Shown one piece after another: positions 18,639 through 27,290 of a stretch of DNA of 27,399 nucleotides. The stretch is from the NCBI GenBank assembly GCA_001970955.1, contig MPUH01000977.1, positions 1-27,399 of the forward strand. Direction: 5' to 3'. This DNA is from Stentor coeruleus (Eukaryota > Ciliophora > Heterotrichea > Heterotrichida > Stentoridae). A program made the translations under genes and the position numbers. The notes below the pieces were generated by a model. The model searched no databases, was not told where the DNA came from, and was given only the letters and a program-made list of their open reading frames with translations. The number at the start of each line of letters is the position of its first letter. Within the stretch, counting starts at the first letter, position 1.

Positions 18639-20000
18639 ATGGGATGCGGAAACGTTGTTAATAAGCCTTTTAAGATTATCACATCCAAAAGTGTATCTAG
18701 CTATGACTTCTCATTCCCTTACGAAAAAGCTGCAGGTATAGGTACGCACTTACTCAAAGAAGACCATTTTCATGATATAAACTGGGAAAAGATTTTAAAC
18801 CGACCAAAACTATCTGTAATCCCATCAGAAATCCTTCCATCTGACCTCAAATCATGCTCGAAAATCAGAAAACTCATGATCAGCGGCCCACCAAACAATC
18901 GTAGATGGGACCTCTGGAAAACTTTTTTCAGCGTAAAATCCTTCCCTTCTTATCACGCTTTACCAATTATCCAAAATGCATCATCTGATATCATCCTCAA
19001 AGATCTTGGGCGTACATTTCCAAATTTAGCTTATTTTGATAAAGAAAAATTCGGGAACTATGGTCAAAATGCTCTATACAGAATCCTTAGTAAGTTTGCA
19101 ACTCAATACCCAAAAGTAGGATATTGTCAAGGAATGAATTATATTGTAGGGTTTTTATTATTAGTCTCAGGAAGCAGAGAAGATGAGGTTTTTTTACTTT
19201 TCACTAGGCTTTGTGAAGAATTCAATCTTTTTGATGTATTTTCTGAAGATATGAGGGAAATAAAAAAAAACTTGTGGGTTTTTGATAGGATTTTTGAGAA
19301 AAAGTTCAACGAGCTCTTTTTTCACTTTAATGAAGAAGAGGTTACTAATGATATGTGGGTTTTTAAATGGTTTTTATCGATATTCACAACCTGTTTGCCT
19401 ATAAATGCTATAGTTAGAGTGTGGGATTTTATTATAGTTAAAGGTTTGAAAGGGATATATCAAATAGCCCTGGGTATTGTAAGTTTATTACAAAGTGAAT
19501 TGTTAAAAAGTGACCTTGCTGAAATACTTGTCGTATTTAATAAACTTGCTTATACAGAAATCCCTGTAAAATGCATTATAAAAGCAGCCCAAAGGGTAAA
19601 AATCAAAAGACATAAAATTGAAAGATATCGTAAAGACTATGAAACAAAACATGGAAATAGCTTTTATCATACAGCTCCAGCTATAATAATAACCCCAACT
19701 ATACCAATAAAACCCCAATTGCAAAAGGAAAATTTAGTAATTCAAGAAATCACTGAAACTCTTGATGAGTTGCCACCTTTTAAAAAAAGCAAATCTGGGT
19801 TTAATACCCCAAGTAGGACACCTTTAGCCCATACGTTTAAAGCTTTTGATTATTATACAATGGGTAGGATGTCGTTTATAGAAGAACGTTCACAAAATGA
19901 AGATGAAATCGTAAATGCTAAACAATTTCTAGATGATTTAGTTAATGAAAATGCTACTGGAGATAGTTTTATAATACAAGTTTGTGGGAATAATAAATAA
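18639..20000 (+). CDS. TBC-domain Rab GTPase-activating protein, predicted N-myristoylated
   Basis: 453 residues, intronless. MGCGN at the start is a strong N-myristoylation signal (Gly2), with Cys3 available for palmitoylation, so membrane attachment is likely. The TBC domain spans about residues 80-310. LRKxxWxxF-like sequence (RRWDLWKTFF) is followed by ILKDLGRTFP with arginine finger R125 of the IxxDxxR motif. YCQGMNY carries the glutamine finger Q164, and W..FKWFLSIFTTCLPINAIVRVWDFIIVKG is the typical later TBC block. Both catalytic fingers are present, so the protein should stimulate GTP hydrolysis on a Rab and switch off a trafficking step. The C-terminal ~110 residues are Ser/Pro/Thr-rich and probably disordered. 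The target Rab cannot be read from sequence. Confidence 0.93.
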   Translation: MGCGNVVNKPFKIITSKSVSSYDFSFPYEKAAGIGTHLLKEDHFHDINWEKILNRPKLSVIPSEILPSDLKSCSKIRKLMISGPPNNRRWDLWKTFFSVKSFPSYHALPIIQNASSDIILKDLGRTFPNLAYFDKEKFGNYGQNALYRILSKFATQYPKVGYCQGMNYIVGFLLLVSGSREDEVFLLFTRLCEEFNLFDVFSEDMREIKKNLWVFDRIFEKKFNELFFHFNEEEVTNDMWVFKWFLSIFTTCLPINAIVRVWDFIIVKGLKGIYQIALGIVSLLQSELLKSDLAEILVVFNKLAYTEIPVKCIIKAAQRVKIKRHKIERYRKDYETKHGNSFYHTAPAIIITPTIPIKPQLQKENLVIQEITETLDELPPFKKSKSGFNTPSRTPLAHTFKAFDYYTMGRMSFIEERSQNEDEIVNAKQFLDDLVNENATGDSFIIQVCGNNK

Positions 20001-20304
20001 GGTATTTTAAGTAAGGTTTTGTATATTTAAACAGGAGTTTAATATAGGTTTGTTCAAAAACTGGGTTAGGATTTTTTAAGTATAAAAGTTAAATGGAGTA
20101 TTTAGTTTTGATTATTAGAAATTTTTGTATTTAAAGATATTTAGAGAAAATTATGTATTATGGTTGATTCTAAGATAGGATTTTATATAAGAGGTTAGGT
20201 GTGGGTGATAGATTATTTTTATTTTTAAATTGAGGCTGCTTTGATATTTAGGATAAATGATTGCTTTTAAGGTCTTCGAGGAAAAGATTTTGCAGTGACG
20301 TAAA
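20001..20304. other. Convergent intergenic region
   Basis: It lies between the 3' ends of the TBC gene (+) and the small membrane-protein gene (-). The + strand is G-rich and C-poor for most of its length, the composition of a + strand 3' flank. No gene or repeat was seen. Confidence 0.5.
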
Positions 20305-20685
20305 CTAATCATTAATTAATAGGTGTTTATACTTATATGATAATATGTCTTTCAAGTAAATGTTGTGTTTTTTTAGGTCCCCGAAATATGAAATGATTGG
20401 GATAATCAGGTACATCGAGAATATCATCTTAGTCCAAAACACTGGTGTCATAGAAAAGCATTTATACCCATGATAAGCAAAAGTGCCAATTGTTAAACCT
20501 TGAATTAGTGAGTATATTGAATATTTAGCATTGACCATAAACATAATCTCTCTATCACAAGCTTCAATTTTCTCAGGATCCTGTATTACTTTTTTTATTA
20601 GGTTTTCCCAATCATTTTTTCTTTGAAGCCTAACTCTCATAGAATTACTAATGATTTCTTTAGAAGCAGTGTTGAATCTTTCCAT
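20305..20685 (-). CDS. Small membrane protein with two predicted helices
   Basis: 126 residues from ATG at 20685. A charged N-terminal ~50 residues (MERFNTASKEIISNSMRVRLQRKNDWENLIKKVIQDPEKIEACDREIMF) precedes two hydrophobic segments: ~55-76 (SIYSLIQGLTIGTFAYHGYKCF) and ~82-105 (FWTKMIFSMYLIIPIISYFGDL). A basic tail closes the protein. I do not recognise the family. The size and two-helix hairpin resemble small mitochondrial or ER subunits, but that is only a resemblance. No signal peptide. It converges on the TBC gene and diverges from the multispan protein at 21649 across 963 bp. Confidence 0.65.
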   Translation of the reverse strand: MERFNTASKEIISNSMRVRLQRKNDWENLIKKVIQDPEKIEACDREIMFMVNAKYSIYSLIQGLTIGTFAYHGYKCFSMTPVFWTKMIFSMYLIIPIISYFGDLKKHNIYLKDILSYKYKHLLIND

Positions 20686-21648
20686 TTATAAATTTTATTT
20701 ACATATATTTTTAATTGATTTACAAACTGTTTTTTAGCGAAATTTTAGATTTTTTTTGATTTCATTATGCTATCTTGATGCACTTAGATCATTTATAAGC
20801 ATGATAATGATATTGATAATATTTAGTTCTTCAAGTCTGAAAATTATTATAAGATCATATTCAAATATTATTTTTGATATTAAATTCAATTTTTTTTTCG
20901 AATACTTTTAGAGTTTATAAAAAGTGATAAATAATAGGCTAAATCAACTTAAGTATAGTTATATTATCTATATACAAAGGTTTTTGAATAGTAATAAATT
21001 TATTTAAATACTTGTAATACTAGAATTTTAAACTAATTCGCTAGAATGATATTTTTTTTTACATATAAAGGTATGGGCTCAATAAGTTACTGTATTTGAC
21101 TAGAATTTAATGTTTTTTAGTCATATATGTTTTTTTTACTAAGTATTAAAATGAAAAGATATATTTTTAAAGGTATAAAGTTAAAATGACTTCGATATGA
21201 TTTTAAATGAAAATAGTGAATAGGAACTTCCAATCTCTGGTTTTGAAAATACTAAATAAAATCTACTAACTATAAAATATTACAAACAAAAGCTTGGTGT
21301 ATCTTATAAAAAAACACAAAAATAAACTTACACTAATATTGGTAATTTATAAAACTATCTAATATCAAAAATCTTAATTATAAATTTCAACAATTCAATT
21401 TATTACTTTTTAAACATTTATCTATCCCAACTCTCACATCTCATATCTCACCATCTACTATATTTACTACACCATCTAAATCATTTAAAATTTCAAGCGA
21501 TTCCAAATCTAATAAAATATTCTCTACCAAGTTTAATTTTACTCATCAGTGCAAATTCCCAAATTTAAAATCTAAACACATCAAAGCAATTATAAAAAAT
21601 AATACTTTTTTTTTTACCATAATTAATTCTTCTATTCACTTATAGTAA
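20686..21648. other. Long divergent intergenic region
   Basis: 963 bp of very AT-rich sequence between two divergent 5' ends. The left part is C-poor on + (the 5' flank of a - gene) and the right ~350 bp are G-poor and C-bearing (the 5' flank of a + gene). Several poly-T runs occur, for example around 21050-21060 and 21604-21615. No ORF, RNA gene or repeat family was recognised. Confidence 0.5.
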
Positions 21649-22428
21649 ATGAAAAAAACCATTATTTTTTTTTCAGCAGTCTTTCATGTCCAAGCAGATC
21701 CATCCCAATCTCAATCATTCACTCCCTCAAGAAATCTTTTTAATATCTCAGATTGCCCATCGACATATATTCCACAAATAATAGTCATAGTCCTAATCTG
21801 TTTAGGAATATTTTCAATTCCAATATTCCTATGTATTGAAAAGCGTGAATTCAAAAAAAATATCAAAACATACGCAACTTCTTATAAACCCGATCTTCAA
21901 ATCATGCAAACTGATGATAAAAAAAATTATCAAAACACTGACATTTCTGATAGTGGAAATAATGAAATTTCCTCATACAGCTTAGTAAACTATCACTTAC
22001 TTTTATCATTAAAAAATGCAGGTCATTTAGAAAGACTGAAAATTGTCCTTATTTATATTAATTCTCTTATTATCCAACTTGGGCTTATATTGATTTTATT
22101 TAAAAATAAAAAGAACAATTATTTTAATTCAGCTATTATTGCTATGATTGCTTCAAGTGTTTCTGGAGTTTTTGCTTATATGGTTTTTGGGTTAAAAATT
22201 AATAATCCAATTCTTCAGAAGGTTGTTTACATTGTGGATTTTGGACTTAGTGTTGCTTGTGCTTGTAATGTTTTGGTTAAAGATTTGGATTGTGATGAAA
22301 ATTATTGGTTATATACTTATGTAGTTTCTATTGTTTTTGACTTGATGGTTATACAGAGCTCGTTGATTTTTATTAGGAGAGTATTTGTATCGTTATGTGG
22401 GGGTAGTAAAGCTATAAGTCAGATTTGA
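21649..22428 (+). CDS. Multispan membrane protein with signal peptide, family uncertain
   Basis: 259 residues ending in TGA. MKKTIIFFSAVFHVQADPS looks like a cleavable signal peptide of about 16 residues. A short Ser/Pro-rich extracellular part follows. Membrane segment 1 (~39-63, YIPQIIVIVLICLGIFSIPIFLCI) leads to a cytosolic loop of about 70 polar residues, then YHLLLSLKNAGHLERLKIVLIYINSLIIQLGLILILF and three more membrane segments. The layout of a first helix, a cytosolic loop with H/Y-LLL-S, an R..R-type approach, then a helix bundle recalls the region after the proteolysis site of PKD1-like and adhesion-type ciliate proteins. I consider that tentative. A receptor-like or channel-accessory surface protein is the safest description. 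Confidence 0.65.
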   Translation: MKKTIIFFSAVFHVQADPSQSQSFTPSRNLFNISDCPSTYIPQIIVIVLICLGIFSIPIFLCIEKREFKKNIKTYATSYKPDLQIMQTDDKKNYQNTDISDSGNNEISSYSLVNYHLLLSLKNAGHLERLKIVLIYINSLIIQLGLILILFKNKKNNYFNSAIIAMIASSVSGVFAYMVFGLKINNPILQKVVYIVDFGLSVACACNVLVKDLDCDENYWLYTYVVSIVFDLMVIQSSLIFIRRVFVSLCGGSKAISQI

Positions 22429-22775
22429 AAATAGGATAATAGTAATTTAGGATATATGGAGTTTTTATATTTTTAGAGTCTCTAATTATTTAAGTTTATC
22501 ATAAAAACATTAATCTTAGCAATTTTAACAAGATTTATAGTAGAGCAAAAAGTGCATTTTACTATTAATATAAATTATTAATTTATGGAAGTTGAATATA
22601 AAAGAGAATTCCACTGAAATAAGACAATTATATTAAAAACTTTCATATATATTTCAACTAAACAATCCTAATCAACAAAACCAAAATGCTACTTTAAACT
22701 AAATTCAGTCTTCCAACTACTATAAAACCCTCAATCTAAACCTTATCAAAATCCCAAAAAAACCTTCATATAAAT
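22429..22775. other. Convergent intergenic region
   Basis: It lies between the 3' ends of the multispan membrane protein (+) and the kinase (-). The + strand is mixed on the left and G-poor, C-rich on the right (22620-22775), as expected for the 3' flank of a - gene. Nothing else was seen. Confidence 0.5.
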
Positions 22776-23855
22776 CTAAGATCTATTTATTATATCCACT
22801 ATAAACTCCCTACAATTTCCTTTAATCTCCATCATGCACTTAAGCCCCAACAGTTCACGAGGGTTCATCCTATAAAAAGGATTTTTCTGCAAGCACGACA
22901 AAGCAACATTTTTTAGCCCTTCACTTCTATGCGCTTTTAGTTTTGGAGCTTCCTCATTAATAATCTTATTAAACAACTCTGATATTGGCATTTTCTTATA
23001 TGGGATTTGCTTTTCAACAACTTCATAAACAATAATCCCAAATGACCATATATCTATCATCTGCCCATAAGGTCTATTTTTACATACCTCAGGGGCAATC
23101 CAATATGGTGTTCCAATAATAGTATTTCTTATACTAACTTCTGATGTCAATTCTTCAATTTCTCCAAAATCTCCAATTTTTATATCCCCTTCAGTATTTA
23201 TAAAAATATTATCTGATTTTAAATCCCTATGAATATAATTCATAGAGTGTAAATGGACAAGTCCTTTAAGAATTTCTTTAAGTATATAGAAAATGTTATT
23301 TTCACTAAGTTCTCCTGTAACCAGCTGTAGAAATTTTGATAATTGTATTGTCATGAGCTCTTGGACGATATAATAAACATCTTCATATTTATATATTTCC
23401 AAAGATTTAACTAGATTAGTACTTTTGTGTGTGTATCCAAATAGAAACTCTCTTCTTATATCTTTTTCAGGTTTGATGATTAGGTTGATTTCTTTTAGAG
23501 CAAAGAATTTTTTTGTTACTTTTTGTTGGACTTTATATACTATTCCAGAACCCCCTTGACCTATACAATTAACGACATCATATATTTCAAAAGGGTTTGA
23601 AGTTTTTAATTGACTTAATGACATAAGCTCTTGATATACCTATTTAGATTTTACTTCAGAATCAGTTCTTCGTGGCTGTTGGAGAATTTGTTGGGTATTT
23701 AGATAACAAGTCCAACACCAACCTTTTGACGAAAGTTTTTCAATAATGTTAGGGTCTTCTAGGCTACAGTTCTTGCAGTATTCTTTGTTGCAAGCCTGGC
23801 AAAGACGCTTTTTCTTGAAAAAATGCAACTTTTCGTTGCAATTTGGGCACTTCAT
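22776..23855 (-). CDS. FYVE-like zinc finger fused to a STE20-type protein kinase
   Basis: Two exons (23855-23655 and 23639-22776) encode 354 residues. Residues 1-50 contain eight cysteines as four CX2C pairs: C3/C6, C19/C22, C27/C30 and C47/C50. The stretch KKKRLCQACNKEYCKNCS...WCWTCY matches the FYVE core RRHHCRxCGxxFCxxCS...VCxxCY, but the HH and the WxxD motif are missing. The kinase starts at ~85: glycine loop GQGGSG (94-99), ATP-site lysine K116 in FALKEI, catalytic H204-R205-D206 in HRDLKSDN, D224 of DFG, and GTPYWIAPEV, the STE20-group activation-segment signature. It should be catalytically active on Ser/Thr. The finger could bind a lipid such as PI3P or mediate dimerisation; lack of the HH makes PI3P binding doubtful. 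Without the intron the two parts look like separate genes. Confidence 0.9.
23640..23654 (-). other. 15-nt intron joining zinc finger and kinase
   Basis: Read on the - strand it is gtaaaatctaaatag, with A at position 10. It contains the in-frame TAG that would end the finger after SEVKSK. Removal joins TDSE to VYQELMSLSQLK in frame with the kinase. Confidence 0.9.
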
Positions 23856-24958
23856 TTAATTATTATATTTGCAATAAGTTGACTGTAAAGATATGTGAAT
23901 GATATGGTAATATGGTGAGGAAGATTCTTTTAATTGAAAAATTGTAGAATTGGAAAGGAAGGTTAGAGGAGTTGATTCGGGAAAAAAATTGTTAAGAAAG
24001 GTGAAAGGATACTGTGAAATTATGGAGTTTTGGTTTTTCAGAGTTTAAAGTTTGGGCTTTAAAAATTGGGAAATTTGGTTTTTTTGGTGAGTGAATATAT
24101 GTTTGAATATGATTCAGGCTTTTATTTGTGTTAAATATTGCCTTGTGGGATAAAATTGAAAAATTTCGTTAAATGTTTTTAGAAAATAAAATTGGATTTT
24201 GTAAAAATCTATGAAGTATTAGGCTTTGCTATAAGAAAAAAATTGTGTTTTTGTCAAGGAAATTGTTTGTTTAAGATATTTTAATAAATCACTTAATTTT
24301 TGTTTTGAAAAATTTTATTTCTATCTTTGGAGTAGTAGTTTTTAAATTTTTGAGTGTGGGAGAAGAGATTGATATTTTTTGTTATAAATATTATTATTTT
24401 TATTAATTCCAACTTGAAACAAGCATAAAACCTAAAAATCTAGCAAGAATCATATATAACTTAAAGCCAACTAGCAAATATATTTCAAATACAAAAATAT
24501 CTAATCATATAAAGTTAACTAAAAAAAACCCTTCTTCAAATCATTTTCTTTAGATATATAAAAAGTGTCTTAACAATATTATTAAATCTAAATTGAATTA
24601 TTGTATACATAATTTTATATATTTTTTCAATTTTCCTTAAATCTTTACTTTTTAATGCATACTTTACCAACAAATACTTGGAAAGTATCTATCACTAAAC
24701 CAAACACAAATTTTAGCAATATAGTATATTATTTAAAAATAACAAATTAATCTAACTAAACTAAAATATCATAAAAATTCAATAAACTTTCCTCTAAGAT
24801 TCTAAAAAAATCATATTTTCTTCATTAGCATATAGAATATTCACATTATAATCTAAATTTTTAACTCCATCTAAATTTTTCATTTAAACCTTCAAAAAAA
24901 GCAGCTTCCTACTAAATCCTCCCAATTTTTCTAAGAAAATGCAAAAAATACAATATCA
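23856..24958. other. Long tandem intergenic region with composition switch
   Basis: 1.1 kb between two - genes. The kinase side is G-rich on + (23941-24000 has 19 G, 1 C). The other side is C-bearing and nearly G-free (24841-24900 has 11 C, 0 G). The switch is near 24400. No ORF, RNA gene or repeat was recognised. Confidence 0.55.
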
Positions 24959-25555
24959 TTACTTATAATTACTTCTCGTATAACTCTCTAGTTTCAAACG
25001 ATCATAATTCATTGTATTCTTTTTCTTAATATTTACAGTACTTTTTAATTTTCTACTATCATTAGAAGATTTGCTAATCAGTGATTTTTGTTTCAAAATT
25101 TCATATAATTGTCTTGAAGAAAGTTCATCTGTTTTATATTCAGAACTAAGCGAAATCTTTGGAGTATTTGCCAAGGACCTCGACCTGACTTTTTCTACCA
25201 AATTAACGCATTGATTTCTTGAATTACTCGAAAAAGCATCAGAAGAATCAAAATTGCGTGACCTTCCAGGATTAGATAGAACACTATACATATTATTTTT
25301 TGTCTTTTCAGGAGTTTTAAACATATTTTCAGATGTGCTTTCGCTTTTGTTTACAATAAACTCAGTTACAGAACTCCTATTGCTGTAATTCTGTATTGGA
25401 GCTATTGATATTGTTTCAGATGTGGCGATACTACATTTTTTCCTAATAGCTTTTATTGGACGATTACTTGGAAACCCATAATCTTCTATACCGTTGCGGC
25501 TTGAAGGGAGGTCTTGATCGTAACACGGTAAAAATAATGAACCTTTATTGCCCAT
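24959..25555 (-). CDS. Predicted N-myristoylated, disordered Ser-rich protein
   Basis: 198 residues from ATG at 25555. MGNKGSLFLPCYDQDLPSS begins with an MGxxxS myristoylation consensus (Gly2, Ser6), and Cys11 could be palmitoylated. The rest is low-complexity sequence rich in Ser, Asn, Thr, Lys and Arg, with RKKCSIATSETISIAP, RSRNFDSSDAFSSNSRNQ and SRSLANTPKISLSSEYK, and many potential phosphorylation sites. There is one plausible short helix (ELSSRQLYEILKQKSLI). No catalytic domain or membrane segment. A membrane-attached adaptor or kinase substrate is a reasonable guess, not a finding. Family not recognised. Confidence 0.65.
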   Translation of the reverse strand: MGNKGSLFLPCYDQDLPSSRNGIEDYGFPSNRPIKAIRKKCSIATSETISIAPIQNYSNRSSVTEFIVNKSESTSENMFKTPEKTKNNMYSVLSNPGRSRNFDSSDAFSSNSRNQCVNLVEKVRSRSLANTPKISLSSEYKTDELSSRQLYEILKQKSLISKSSNDSRKLKSTVNIKKKNTMNYDRLKLESYTRSNYK

Positions 25556-26507
25556 AAATACACTATAAATAAACTTAAACTTAAAATTTGCTTTAAATTA
25601 GTAATGGGTTTACTTAAAAAATAGTGGATTTTTGATAGTTTTTTAGTATTAGGCTAAGTTGTTTATAGAAAATAATGATTTTTGATTTTGGGTTGAGGAG
25701 AATAATACTTTTGATGGATTATGGGTATTATTTTGTGTTCAGGAGGGACTTGTAATTAGATATATAGTTTAATATTATTTCTCTGTTATTATATTAGAAA
25801 CTTTAATTATAATATAATACAAGCATTTTAATTAATTAGTTTCAATCCCTATTTCATAAATTCATCGTTTGATCATTTCTGTAAACTATAATATAAAATC
25901 TATGCAGAAACAAAAAAAAATTAAGTTTTATTACTTTATTTTACTATTTTTACTTGTTTTTGTATGTTTTTAAATGCTTTCACTTATCTTTGCCTAGGCT
26001 TATTACTTATGACTGGATCATGTCTGGTCAATAACTTTTCACTCATGGACTGCTAAGATAAGCATAATAAATTATTATGACAAAAATGCTATGTGTTAAT
26101 CTATTATTATNTATGACTGGATCATGTCTGGTCAATAACTTTTCACTCATGGACTGCTAAGATAAGCATAATAAAAAATATAGAATTTTTGTATGAAATC
26201 AAAAATTATTATGACAAAAATGCTGATGAAATACTTGAAAATATTAATTTCGCATTGATATTCATAGTGAATTTTATTATAATTAATTCTATGTTTTATA
26301 TAATCCAAGAGATTGAAGTATTTATTTAATTTTTGTTTTATCTTCGATAGTTTGAGAAGTAAAAGTTTACTTCAATACTGCCCATTTTCAACGAAGATTC
26401 ATTTTTAATACATGATGCTTTTAAATATAATCTGAATATTTTATAACTTATACTATTAATCTCATCTTTTATAAAACTTACTCTTTTAATCAATAAAAAA
26501 ATTATTA
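25556..26507. other. Intergenic region with a duplicated, indel-containing junction
   Basis: It lies between two - genes. It contains N26111 and two versions of one sequence: 26008-26090 and 26112-26224. The second has about 30 extra bases. The duplicated unit contains gactggatcatgtctggtc and is less AT-rich than its surroundings. An inverted pair cttatctt/aagataag (25983-25990 and 26057-26064) flanks it. No ORF was found and I could not match a known RNA. Confidence 0.6.
26008..26224. repeat. Imperfect duplicate flanking a single N, with a 30-bp indel
   Basis: Copy 1 (26008-26090) and copy 2 (26112-26224) share the block from tatgactggatcatg to gcataataaa and then attattatgacaaaaatgct. Copy 2 carries about 30 extra bases between these blocks, bounded by AAA. 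After copy 1, 20 unshared bases run up to N26111. Two alleles or two DNA forms seem to have been joined. Confidence 0.85.
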
Positions 26508-27290
26508 TTAATTCCTTAACCTGCGATTATATAAAGAGATAAGACTAGTGCTATTTAATGCTCCCTGTTTTAGTCGAGCACTTTTATAATGCGTTTCTAT
26601 GCTTGGTGGAGATCTCGAATTTTGCATTAAAAACTCTTCCCTGAACTTCTCAAGACTTTTATCTCTCCAATTTGCTTTATTTAAAACATACTCTGATCCA
26701 TAATAAGAAATTTCATAAAGCTCTTTACCAAAAATCTTGATTATTAGTCTAGAACCCCCTTTAGGGCTAAGGTTAGCTTGAGTTGGTGTTTCAAAATTAA
26801 ACCATTGAGACTTGAGTTCAAAATCTTTCCTTTGGAAAAAGTGACCAAATTCATGCAAAATGGTCAAAAATGTATAGGCTTTGGATGAAAGATACTTAAA
26901 TTTCAAATCTTTATTCTGTGGGTATCTGATAAATACCGCAGAGTTCATGCATGTAAAACCTAAAATAAACTCAGGCAAATGAGAAAAGCAAACTTTATCT
27001 AATAATAATTTTATATTATCGATGAAGTCTTGCTCTGTCAATTCAGGAAAAATTTTTTGGTGTCCAGTTAAAAACAGTTCATAAATTTCATTATAGAGAG
27101 TTTCAAAACTTGATAAAGATAATTTTTTCTCATTAGAAGAATTATCAATGTAATTTAAAATTCTCAAATTGTCTTGAAATTGATCATCAAAAAATACTAT
27201 TTGATAAATAAAGTCAATTGAAATTACTTCAATATGCTTTTCAAACATCTTTCTTTTAGCATAACTTAAAATTCTTATGAATCTTTCCAT
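26508..27290 (-). CDS. HEFGH-motif protein, putative zinc metallopeptidase
   Basis: 260 residues from ATG at 27290. TFLTILHEFGHFF places an HExxH motif at residues 146-150 on a hydrophobic helix, the standard zinc-binding and catalytic motif of zincin peptidases (H146, E147, H150). Acidic residues 40-50 downstream (E190, E193, E200 in GKELYEISYYGSEYV) are candidate third ligands, as in gluzincins; I cannot choose among them. The N-terminal ~130 residues are mostly helical and not recognised. No signal peptide is seen, so the protein is probably intracellular. The C-terminal 45 residues are basic. It is shorter than most secreted metalloproteases and I cannot assign a family. If the third ligand is absent, the protein may be non-catalytic. 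Confidence 0.7.
   Translation of the reverse strand: MERFIRILSYAKRKMFEKHIEVISIDFIYQIVFFDDQFQDNLRILNYIDNSSNEKKLSLSSFETLYNEIYELFLTGHQKIFPELTEQDFIDNIKLLLDKVCFSHLPEFILGFTCMNSAVFIRYPQNKDLKFKYLSSKAYTFLTILHEFGHFFQRKDFELKSQWFNFETPTQANLSPKGGSRLIIKIFGKELYEISYYGSEYVLNKANWRDKSLEKFREEFLMQNSRSPPSIETHYKSARLKQGALNSTSLISLYNRRLRN

Noticed and set aside
21649-22428. Blepharisma-type code with TGA as Trp.
   Set aside because: Long frames use TGG for Trp without in-frame TGA, and this gene ends naturally at TGA, so the standard code fits better.
25980-26224. A possible structured RNA gene in the less AT-rich intergenic block.
   Set aside because: No tRNA, snRNA or snoRNA signature could be matched, and the only pairing found is one 8-bp stem.
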